Assembly: GCF_000758705.1 (NCBI RefSeq) | Contig: NZ_CP009287.1 | Coordinates: forward strand, 2,852,001 to 2,916,000 | Length of the DNA stretch: 64,000 nucleotides | Source: Paenibacillus graminis | GTDB taxonomy: Bacteria; Bacillota; Bacilli; Paenibacillales; Paenibacillaceae | Direction: 5' to 3' | Shown: positions 16,613 to 26,956 of the stretch, piece after piece | How the letters are laid out: every line of letters starts with the position of its first letter | How positions within the stretch are numbered: position 1 is the first letter of the stretch | Made by a program: the position numbers and the translations under genes | Notes under the pieces: generated by a model | Database searches by the model: none | The model's input: only the letters and a program-made list of their open reading frames with translations | What the model was told of the DNA's origin: nothing

Positions 16613-17452
16613 ATGCAAACTATTGACCAACAAAAGCTAACAGGAGAACGCGCACTATTTAAGAGCAAGAATCTTTTGATTAAGAACTCTACTTTTGCGG
16701 AAGGTGAATCACCGCTGAAGGAAAGTGAAGATATTACTATCCACAACAGTTTTTTTAAATGGAAGTATCCGCTATGGTATTGCCAGAACATTAGCTTAAA
16801 GCGAACAACTCTTCAGGAAATGGCACGCTCCGGAATCTGGTACAGTCATCATATTTCTATGAATGACAGTGTCATTGAAGCACCCAAGACATTTCGCAGG
16901 GCAAGTGATATCCGTCTGAATCATGTGGATATGCCTAATGCAGAGGAGACGCTATGGAACTGTAAGGATATTGAATTGTTACATGTAACTGCAAGAGGAG
17001 ATTATTTTGGGATGAACAGCGAAAATATCAGAGTGGATGATTTAACTTTGACCGGAAACTATGTTTTCGATGGTGCGAAAAACATAGAAATCCGTAATTC
17101 CCGGCTCCTCTCAAAAGACGCATTCTGGAACTGTGAAAATGTCACCGTATATGATTCGTTAATCACCGGAGAATATTTAGGATGGAATTCTAAAAATATT
17201 ACGTTTATTAACTGCACTATTGAGAGTAATCAGGGAATGTGTTACATGGAGAACGTGGTAATTGAAGATGGGAGCATAATCAATACGGATTTGGCCTTTG
17301 AATATTCCACAATTAATGTGACAACAACTACAATGATTGACAGTGTCAAAAATCCAATCTCCGGAATCATTAAAGCGAATGGAATTGGAGAAATAATACT
17401 GGACGATGAAGGAATTGCTGCTTCAAATATTATATATGAGCTGAATGATTAA
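16613..17452 (+). CDS. DUF3737 family protein, parallel beta-helix
   Basis: A 279-residue protein with about ten imperfect repeats of some 20 residues, each with an N-I/V-x-I/V-x-x-S/T pattern (KNLLIKNSTF, EDITIHNSFF, KNIEIRNSRL, KNITFINCTI). This is typical of a right-handed parallel beta-helix and matches DUF3737. No signal peptide, so cytoplasmic. Members are common in Lactobacillales and Bacillales near AdhR-type regulators, but their function is unknown. It has its own MerR-type promoter (16559-16589) and a GGGGGA site before the ATG. The base composition is AT-rich like the rest of the block. Confidence 0.85.
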   Translation: MQTIDQQKLTGERALFKSKNLLIKNSTFAEGESPLKESEDITIHNSFFKWKYPLWYCQNISLKRTTLQEMARSGIWYSHHISMNDSVIEAPKTFRRASDIRLNHVDMPNAEETLWNCKDIELLHVTARGDYFGMNSENIRVDDLTLTGNYVFDGAKNIEIRNSRLLSKDAFWNCENVTVYDSLITGEYLGWNSKNITFINCTIESNQGMCYMENVVIEDGSIINTDLAFEYSTINVTTTTMIDSVKNPISGIIKANGIGEIILDDEGIAASNIIYELND

Positions 17453-17560
17453 ATGAAATGAGCTTCTCAGCAAAGCAGAGTTTTATCCGGATGGTTCTGT
17501 GTGGGTAGCGGGTGATTCGCGGCTGCTGAAATTTTACAATAAATGCAATCAGGAGGAACA

Positions 17561-18442
17561 ATGGAACTAAGAGTACTTCGGTATTTTCTAACCGTAGCCC
17601 GTGTTGAAAATATTACGCACGCGGCTACTATCCTGCATGTTACACAGCCTACGTTAAGCAGACAGCTGGCCGATCTTGAAAAAGACTTAGGAACTCAATT
17701 GTTCACACGTGGAAAAAGTAAGATCACACTAACCGATGCGGGGATGCTTTTGCGTCAAAGAGCAGAAGAAATCCTTACCCTTGCGGATAAAACAGAGAAA
17801 GAGTTTAAAGATCAGAGCAATCTGGTTGGAGGAACAATATCCATTGGAAGTGTTGAATCATTAACATCAAATGTTATTTTCGAGTTATTACAAGCGTTTA
17901 ATGTTGAATATCCACAGGTCACCTATCATATTTTCAGCGGGACAGGTGATGATATAAAGGAAAAAATAGATAAGGGCTTACTTGAGATTGGCATTTTGTT
18001 GGAGCCTATTCATATTGAAAAATATGATTTTATCAGACTGCCGCAAAAGGAACGCTGGGGAATTCTTACCAAAACCTCGTCAACGCTGGCACAGAAGGAA
18101 TATGTTACTTCCAAAGACCTGGCCGGAGTACCCCTGCTTATACCCAGCCGGTCAGTATTACAGAATGAAATTGCCAGTTGGTTTGCCGATGAGCACTCAC
18201 AATTACGCTTTGTAGCTACCTATAACTTAATATCCAATGTGGTTAATCTCGTGGAGCAGGGAATGGGAACGGCAATTTGCATTGAGGGTGCTTTCGCAAT
18301 GAAGCACTCTGATCATTTATGCTTTAGGCCCTTCTATCCTGTACTTCAATTCGGATGTGTGATTGTCTGGAAAAAACACAAAATTTTCAGTCAGGCTGCG
18401 GCCAGGTTTTTACAATATATCAAGCATGCCTTGCAGGCATAA
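17561..18442 (+). CDS. LysR family transcriptional regulator
   Basis: A 293-residue LysR protein. The N-terminal helix-turn-helix is classic (MELRVLRYFLTVARVENITHAA and QPTLSRQLADLE), followed by a type-2 periplasmic-binding-like effector domain from about residue 90. The start at 17561 is chosen because AGGAGG lies directly upstream; the in-frame ATG at 17543 would place the Shine-Dalgarno inside the gene. It sits upstream of and parallel to the beta-glucoside PTS genes (about 170-base gap), so it may control them or the flanking stress genes. No antiterminator gene is present nearby. Confidence 0.9.
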   Translation: MELRVLRYFLTVARVENITHAATILHVTQPTLSRQLADLEKDLGTQLFTRGKSKITLTDAGMLLRQRAEEILTLADKTEKEFKDQSNLVGGTISIGSVESLTSNVIFELLQAFNVEYPQVTYHIFSGTGDDIKEKIDKGLLEIGILLEPIHIEKYDFIRLPQKERWGILTKTSSTLAQKEYVTSKDLAGVPLLIPSRSVLQNEIASWFADEHSQLRFVATYNLISNVVNLVEQGMGTAICIEGAFAMKHSDHLCFRPFYPVLQFGCVIVWKKHKIFSQAAARFLQYIKHALQA

Positions 18443-18538
18443 TGAAGAATGAAATATAGGCATTGGCTATAGCTGTTTATATAGTGATATTTTAAAGGTG
18501 TAATGTGAATGAAGCCTTTACTTATCGCTTATAAATAG

Positions 18539-20479
<1,941 letters not shown>

Positions 20480-20512
20480 ATAACAATACTCATTCTTAGG
20501 AGTGTATTTTAG

Positions 20513-21937
<1,425 letters not shown>

Positions 21938-21958
21938 TCTGCTAATGAATGAAGACGT

Positions 21959-21993
21959 AATAACGCATTGAGTCATGGACTCGGTGCGTTATT
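21959..21993 (+). terminator. Terminator after the bgl genes
   Basis: AATAACGCA pairs with TGCGTTATT and GAGTC with GACTC around an ATG loop. The following T run is interrupted (GCTTTAT), so efficiency is uncertain. Confidence 0.7.
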
Positions 21994-22021
21994 GCTTTAT
22001 AAATGAATAGACCAGCTTCAC

Positions 22022-22052
22022 TTGACTTAAAGTTAACTTTAAGTGATAAGTT
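22022..22052 (+). promoter_or_regulatory. AdhR-like MerR promoter, autoregulatory
   Basis: -35 TTGACT (22022-22027), a 19-bp spacer with the perfect dyad CTTAAAGTT/AACTTTAAG, and -10 TAAGTT (22047-22052). It is the most symmetrical of the four boxes and lies 30 bases before the merR gene. Confidence 0.88.
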
Positions 22053-22081
22053 TGAACAAAAATTGATATTGGGGTGAAGGT

Positions 22082-22486
22082 ATGAATATTACCCAGGTTG
22101 CTAAGCTGTTTGATCTTTCGCCAGCCACATTAAGATACTACGAGAGCGTTGGTTTATTTCCGCCGGTTAACCGGAAAGAAAGCGGTGTGCGTGATTACAA
22201 CGAGGAAGATATCAAATGGGTTGATTTTATAAAATGTATGCGGGATTCAGGTTTGACGATAGAGGCATTAATTGAATATACGTCATTATTCGCTAGCGGT
22301 GATCACTCTTTAGAAGCACGCAAACAGATTTTGGTCGATGAGAGGGAGAAGCTGATACAGAAACGGAAAGAACTTGACGAATCTATCAGCAGATTAGCCG
22401 TGAAAATTAAGGACTACGACGGAAAATTGTTTGAACGAGAGGGGAAGCTCAAAGGCACACGCGTAATAGAAGCGAAGCATGACTAA
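22082..22486 (+). CDS. AdhR-like MerR family regulator
   Basis: A 134-residue MerR protein very close in pattern to Bacillus subtilis AdhR: MNITQVAKLFDLSPATLRYY helix-turn-helix, RKESGVRDYNEEDIKW wing and a single cysteine, C52, in FIKCMRDSGL. In AdhR the cysteine at this position senses formaldehyde and methylglyoxal. The C-terminal half (about 80-125) is a long coiled coil for dimerisation. It probably controls four promoters with the CTTNAAGTT dyad between 16.5 and 23.7 kb, including its own. An MFS gene follows about 35 bases later, likely in the same transcript. Confidence 0.92.
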   Translation: MNITQVAKLFDLSPATLRYYESVGLFPPVNRKESGVRDYNEEDIKWVDFIKCMRDSGLTIEALIEYTSLFASGDHSLEARKQILVDEREKLIQKRKELDESISRLAVKIKDYDGKLFEREGKLKGTRVIEAKHD

Positions 22487-22520
22487 ATCAGAATTCGGTA
22501 GCTAAAGGAGTGGGATTCAT

Positions 22521-23723
22521 ATTAAACCTAAGGAAAAACTAAAGACGTACTCCTTATTGTCAGTAGCGTTATTAATATCTTCAGGACCAATAATCGCCGC
22601 TAATATTCCGGCGATAGCGAAAGATTTTCCTGCTATTTCTCTGACACAGGTAGGGTTACTGGCTACAATACCTTCCCTGTTTGTTATTTTTGGTGTTCTA
22701 ATCGGGAATCGGCTGGAACTGCGGATCGGAAAGAAGAGAACCATTTTAACAGGATTAGGATTCGTATTCATTGCAGGGACATTCCCGGCAATGAAGCACG
22801 ATGTTTTTTCATTATTATTCGTTTCCCGCTGTTTGTTTGGTCTGGGTATTGGCTTATTTAACCGCTTAATCATTCAGATGATCAATGATATATACCAAAA
22901 TAATCCAGGAAAACAGGCATCTTTAATTGGAATTGAGAGTGCCTTTGAGGGATTAGGAGGTATCTGTCTGACGCTAATCGTGGGTCAATTATTAAAAATT
23001 AACTGGTATACATCATTTTATGTTTATGCATTGGCACTTCCCGTTTTTGTTGCGTTCCTTTTCTTTGTTCCGGAAGATAAAAGGGAGATAGACAAAGGCG
23101 GGGCGGAACAACTAACACTGACCTCAGACCAGCCAAGTAATAAAAGGCCCTTACGAGTGATAATTGGCTTTGGCATTTTATTGTTTGTAATTGTTACTCT
23201 ATTTATCAACTACAATATTCAGATTACTCCTTTGATAATGGAGAAGAGTATTGGGAACGCGACGAACGGCAGCAATATGATTGCTTTTATAGGTTTAGGA
23301 GCCTTTATTGCCGGCTTCTCTTTTGGAAAATTATATAAATTGCTCAGACACTCTATTGTTCCTTTGGCCATCCTTTTTCTGGGAGTATCCATGTTTGTGA
23401 CGACGATCTCACAGAGTATTGTTCTGACTACATTTTGTTCGATGGTTATCGGTTTTTCATTTCGGTGTATTATGCCTTACTTACTGCATACATTTACGCA
23501 GCAAATTGCGAATATGGCAAAATTGGGCACTACGATCGTATTGGTCGCTTATAACTTAGGAGCCACCCTTTCACCTTATGAAGGGACATTGGTCAGACAG
23601 CTATTTCATGCTCCAAGTATACAATCATTGGTTTTCACTAATGCAATGATTCTCTTATTGATTGCCATAACTGGATTTGGTGTAGTTTACGTAAATCAAA
23701 AAAGAAGTTTGACTTCAAGTTAA
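22521..23723 (+). CDS. MFS family transporter
   Basis: About 400 residues with 12 hydrophobic segments and the inter-helix 2/3 motif (GNRLELRIGKKRTI). It is probably an efflux or small-molecule antiporter; the substrate is unknown. The start is unresolved. AAAGGAG at 22504-22510 is 10 bases before an ATT codon at 22521 that opens a plausible cytoplasmic N terminus (KPKEKLKTYSLLS). The first conventional start is TTG at 22557, which has no Shine-Dalgarno and begins inside helix 1. The 3' end overlaps the next MerR-type promoter. It lies in the AdhR-like operon. Confidence 0.82.
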   Translation: MKPKEKLKTYSLLSVALLISSGPIIAANIPAIAKDFPAISLTQVGLLATIPSLFVIFGVLIGNRLELRIGKKRTILTGLGFVFIAGTFPAMKHDVFSLLFVSRCLFGLGIGLFNRLIIQMINDIYQNNPGKQASLIGIESAFEGLGGICLTLIVGQLLKINWYTSFYVYALALPVFVAFLFFVPEDKREIDKGGAEQLTLTSDQPSNKRPLRVIIGFGILLFVIVTLFINYNIQITPLIMEKSIGNATNGSNMIAFIGLGAFIAGFSFGKLYKLLRHSIVPLAILFLGVSMFVTTISQSIVLTTFCSMVIGFSFRCIMPYLLHTFTQQIANMAKLGTTIVLVAYNLGATLSPYEGTLVRQLFHAPSIQSLVFTNAMILLLIAITGFGVVYVNQKRSLTSS

Positions 23724-23739
23724 CTTGAAGTTGTAAACT
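23709..23739 (+). promoter_or_regulatory. AdhR-like MerR promoter overlapping the MFS gene end
   Basis: -35 TTGACT (23709-23714), a 19-bp spacer with the dyad CTTCAAGTT/AACTTGAAG, and -10 TAAACT (23734-23739). The -35 box and half of the dyad are inside the last codons of the MFS gene. Confidence 0.85.
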
Positions 23740-23771
23740 TGGCCTGTATCAATAACTGAGGAGGAATTAAC

Positions 23772-23894
23772 ATGACTAATATTAAAGGGAAAATCTCTTG
23801 TTGAATCCCTGCACGCAGTAACCTATGTCATTAGTACACCTGAACGGTTGCCGTAAGTGAAATTTTAATTCGTCCGACGAAGCAACTTGTTTAA
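23772..23894 (+). pseudogene. Short-chain dehydrogenase remnant with the core deleted
   Basis: A perfect AGGAGG and ATG start a frame reading MTNIKGKISC then a stop, the usual N terminus of SDR proteins (NIKGK) just before the cofactor motif. About 30 bases on, another frame reads AVTYVISTPE and, after a frameshift, VSEILIRPTKQLV and a stop, the characteristic C terminus of classical SDRs. The intervening 200 or so residues are gone. Promoter and ribosome site are intact. The homology is judged from family patterns, not a search. Confidence 0.78.
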
Positions 23895-23919
23895 TCTGGG
23901 GAAGCAGGTGAACCATTCC

Positions 23920-25083
23920 GTGTTTGATTTTGATAAAATGACCAACCGTTTGGGCACGAACTCTTATAAATGGGATGTTCATTCGGACGAGCTTGCACTA
24001 TGGGTGGCAGATATGGATTTCGAGACGTCTCCGGCAATTGTAGAAGCTCTGCAGAAGAGATTAGACCATAAGATCTTTGGCTACACGATGGTTCCTGATG
24101 CGTACTACAATGCAGTTTCAGGGTGGTGGAGTAGGAGGCATCAATTTCAGATACAACAGGAATGGATTATGTTCTGTACTGGTGTCGTCCCGGCAATTTC
24201 CTCCATTGTGCGTAAAATGACCAAAGTGAATGAGAAAGTACTGGTGCTGGCTCCAGTCTATAATATCTTTTATAACTCGATCGTGAATAATCAGCGAAAG
24301 GTTCTTACGAGCGAGCTGGTCTATAAGGATCACAGGTATTCCATCGACTTCACCGATCTGGAAGTGAAATTGGCCGATCCCGAAACAACACTCCTGATTT
24401 TCTGCAATCCGCATAATCCAATAGGCAAGGTGTGGGACAAACTAACACTTGAGACCATCGGCAACCTTTGTATTAAACATCATGTGCTGATCCTTTCTGA
24501 TGAAATTCATTGTGATTTAACGCATCCTGGCTACCGTTATACTCCCTTCGCTTCGGTATCCGAAGAGATAGCTCTGAATAGCATCACATGTGTGGCTCCA
24601 ACCAAAACATTTAACCTGGCAGGACTCCAAACGTCATCTATTATCGTACCTAATCCGGAGCTGCGGGCGCTTGTAAATCGTGGAATCAATACCGATGAAG
24701 TGGCTGAACCTAATGCTTTTGCCATTGAAGGAGCCATTTCTGCTTTTACAGAAGGAGAACCTTGGCTTGACGCACTGCTGGAATATTTAATGGTCAATAA
24801 GCAATGGATTGAATATTTTATGGCAGCAGAGCTTCCAGAGCTTAAGGTCATTCATTCAGAGGCTACCTACCTGGCGTGGATTGATTGCACAGCTGTAACT
24901 AATGATTCGAAGGCTTTAGGCGAATGTATAAGAAAAGAAACCGGGTTGTACATTTCTGAAGGAGCTATTTTTGGCGGGAATGGACAAGGGTTTATAAGAA
25001 TAAACTACGCCTGCCCCAAAACGCGTCTGGAAGATGGCTTGCAGCGCTTGAAGCGGGGGATTGAAATTTTTCAAAGTATGTAA
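23920..25083 (+). CDS. MalY/PatB family aminotransferase (cystathionine beta-lyase type)
   Basis: A 387-residue fold-type I PLP enzyme resembling PatB/MalY: RLGTNSYKWD near the start, WVADMDFETSPAI, FCNPHNPIGKVW, SDEIHCDL and the PLP lysine in APTKTFNLAGLQ. Such enzymes perform C-S beta-elimination of cystathionine or related substrates. The GTG at 23920 is preferred: AGGTGA lies eight bases upstream and the length equals that of PatB. An in-frame TTG at 23887 falls within the end of the SDR remnant. It is probably transcribed from the MerR-type promoter at 23709. Confidence 0.88.
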   Translation: MFDFDKMTNRLGTNSYKWDVHSDELALWVADMDFETSPAIVEALQKRLDHKIFGYTMVPDAYYNAVSGWWSRRHQFQIQQEWIMFCTGVVPAISSIVRKMTKVNEKVLVLAPVYNIFYNSIVNNQRKVLTSELVYKDHRYSIDFTDLEVKLADPETTLLIFCNPHNPIGKVWDKLTLETIGNLCIKHHVLILSDEIHCDLTHPGYRYTPFASVSEEIALNSITCVAPTKTFNLAGLQTSSIIVPNPELRALVNRGINTDEVAEPNAFAIEGAISAFTEGEPWLDALLEYLMVNKQWIEYFMAAELPELKVIHSEATYLAWIDCTAVTNDSKALGECIRKETGLYISEGAIFGGNGQGFIRINYACPKTRLEDGLQRLKRGIEIFQSM

Positions 25084-25116
25084 TCAATCCATAGAACGAA
25101 TGGGAGTGAAACTAGC

Positions 25117-25473
25117 ATGAAATTAAAAATGACAATTGGGCAGGATGAATATATAGCCACATTAATAGATAGCAAAGCAGTGGAAGGATTCATCACCCAG
25201 CTTCCTTTAAAGCTAACCTTACAGGACTATGCGGGCGCTGAGAAAATCAGTGATCTTCCAGCACGTCTATCCGCCGAGGGTTCTCCGCCAGGGACAGCCG
25301 CTTCAATAGGAGACCTTGCTTACTACGCCCCTTGGGGGAACCTTGCGATATTTTACAAAAGCTCCGGATATGCTTCGGGACTAATTAAGCTGGGAAGTAT
25401 AGAGTATAATGCCAAGAAACTGGCTAGCTATAATAAACCGATAGAGGCACTACTTGAGATAGTCAATGAATAA
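25117..25473 (+). CDS. Cyclophilin-like fold protein
   Basis: A 118-residue protein with the pattern of the cyclophilin-like family (PF18050): MKLKMTIGQDEYIATLIDS, a LPLKLTLQDYAGAEKI strand region, and GDLAYYAPWGNLAIFYK. Not a classical proline isomerase; the activity is unknown. These small proteins often appear with aldo-keto reductases and AdhR-like regulators. It is 33 bases downstream of the aminotransferase, with GGGAGTG before the ATG, so probably cotranscribed. Confidence 0.85.
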   Translation: MKLKMTIGQDEYIATLIDSKAVEGFITQLPLKLTLQDYAGAEKISDLPARLSAEGSPPGTAASIGDLAYYAPWGNLAIFYKSSGYASGLIKLGSIEYNAKKLASYNKPIEALLEIVNE

Positions 25474-25533
25474 GTTTTTGTATTTTGGACTATACAGACA
25501 AATGATTTGAGCTAATCAGCAAAGCTTCTTTTT

Positions 25534-26421
25534 AATGATGAGAACAGCCGTCCGATCATAAAAAAAGCATTGGAGCTGGGCATTAACTTTTTTGATACAG
25601 CAAATGTCTATGCGGAAGGAACAAGCGAGGAAATTGTTGGCCGTTCACTTAAGGATTATGCTAATCGAGATGAAATCGTTATTGCGACAAAAGTGTTTTC
25701 CCGCATGCATGAAGGCCCTAACGGCTCCGGCCTCTCCCGAAAGGCAATTATGAGTGAAATTGATAAGAGCCTCAAACGAATTGGAACGGACTATGTGGAT
25801 CTGTATCAAATTCACCGCTGGGATGAACATACACCGATTGAAGAAACGATGGAGGCATTACATGATGTAGTAAAGGCCGGTAAGGCGAGATATATCGGAG
25901 CTTCCGTCATGCAGGCCTGGCAGTTCCAAAAGGCACTGTATGTCGCCGAGAAACATGGCTGGACCCGGTTTGTAACGATGCAGAATCACTACAATCTGAT
26001 CTACCGTGAAGAGGAGAGGGAAATGATGCCGCTGTGTATGGCAGAAGGCATTGGTGTCATTCCATTTAGTCCGCTTGCCTCGGGCCGGTTGACCCGTGAT
26101 AGGCAGGAAACCACACAGCGTTCAGAAACCGATCAGGTGCAAAAAGCTAAGTATGACGCGACAGCTGAAGCCGACCGGGTAATTATCGACCAAGTTGCCG
26201 CAATTGCAGCAAAGCATAGCGTTCCTCGCGTGCAAATTGCACTTGCGTGGCTGCTGCAGAAAGAACCTGTTACTGCTCCGATTATCGGCGCTACGAAAAT
26301 TTCTCATCTTGAAGACGCCGCCGCTGCCCTGACCATTACCTTAACTTCTGAAGAAATATCGTTATTGGAAGATGCATATGTACCCCATCCGGTGTATGGG
26401 TCTAATGCTGGTTTTAACTGA
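25534..26421 (+). pseudogene. Aldo/keto reductase lacking its N terminus
   Basis: The frame carries AKR features: FDTANVY, ATKVFSRMH with the catalytic lysine, QIHRWD with the histidine, and a C-terminal NADPH region (PIIGATKISHLED). Homology begins abruptly at NDENSRPIIKKALELGINFFD; the first 35-40 residues of the family, including the first barrel strands and start codon, are missing. A stop lies in frame at 25513 and the only usable start is an internal TTG at 25570 without a Shine-Dalgarno. About 296 of roughly 330 residues remain. Most likely a decayed gene, though the tyrosine, lysine and histidine of the active site survive. Confidence 0.75.
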
Positions 26422-26659
26422 ACCTAAATTTTATGGTCAAGGTTCTTATAAGATGAATACTGCAGTAAAGCCAATTTATTCAATAGATACAATCTGCTGT
26501 AACCCTTAATAAGGAAATCACTTTTGAAGCTTTGATCACTTATTCAAAGGTGCAGCGAATAGAAGGAAAGTGGATACACTCCGGGTGTTGATTAAGGAGA
26601 CCCTATCAAAACGGTCGACTTGACTCGGAAAGTGAAGAATAAAAACATCAAAGAAAGCG

Positions 26660-26689
26660 TTGACATCTTTAATAGAGTATTCATATAAT
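26660..26689 (+). promoter_or_regulatory. Sigma-A promoter for the polysaccharide locus
   Basis: Consensus -35 TTGACA (26660-26665) and -10 TATAAT (26684-26689) with an 18-bp spacer. The first operator begins six bases after the -10, covering the transcription start. Confidence 0.85.
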
Positions 26690-26694
26690 AAATT

Positions 26695-26708
26695 TGAAAT
26701 CGATTTCA
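26695..26708. promoter_or_regulatory. LacI-type operator, copy 1
   Basis: The perfect palindrome TGAAATCGATTTCA placed over the expected start of transcription, so binding should repress. Confidence 0.85.
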
Positions 26709-26793
26709 TTTGCAGCCCTATTCGCTTCAGCCGGTTTATAAGCTTTTAAGAGTGGGAGGAATGAACAGGGGAATCTGTTTTTTTATATCAAAA

Positions 26794-26807
26794 TGAAATC
26801 GATTTCA
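26794..26807. promoter_or_regulatory. LacI-type operator, copy 2
   Basis: The identical 14-bp palindrome, centre 99 bp from copy 1. Confidence 0.83.
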
Positions 26808-26917
26808 AAAAAATGATAGTCCAATGGAGTCCTACTACATTGGATGACTTAGGCACTCACACTTTTTATACAGATGAGAGAGGGAGGAATGAAAATTAAT
26901 TCTATTTTCTTTTTTGA

Positions 26918-26931
26918 TGAAATCGATTTCA
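26918..26931. promoter_or_regulatory. LacI-type operator, copy 3
   Basis: The identical 14-bp palindrome, centre 124 bp from copy 2 and 26 bases before the gene start. Multiple copies suggest looping or road-block repression. Confidence 0.83.
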
Positions 26932-26956
26932 AATAAGAGAGTCGAAAGGAGTATGT

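Larger units (their letters stand above)
26422..26956. other. Regulatory intergenic region, 535 bases, before the giant surface-enzyme gene
   Basis: No gene in the first 230 bases. From 26660 on it contains a good sigma-A promoter and three copies of the LacI-type operator. Two short ATG frames (26761-26796 and 26889-26936) follow GGGAGGA but with only one base between the site and the ATG, so translation is doubtful. Confidence 0.7.
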
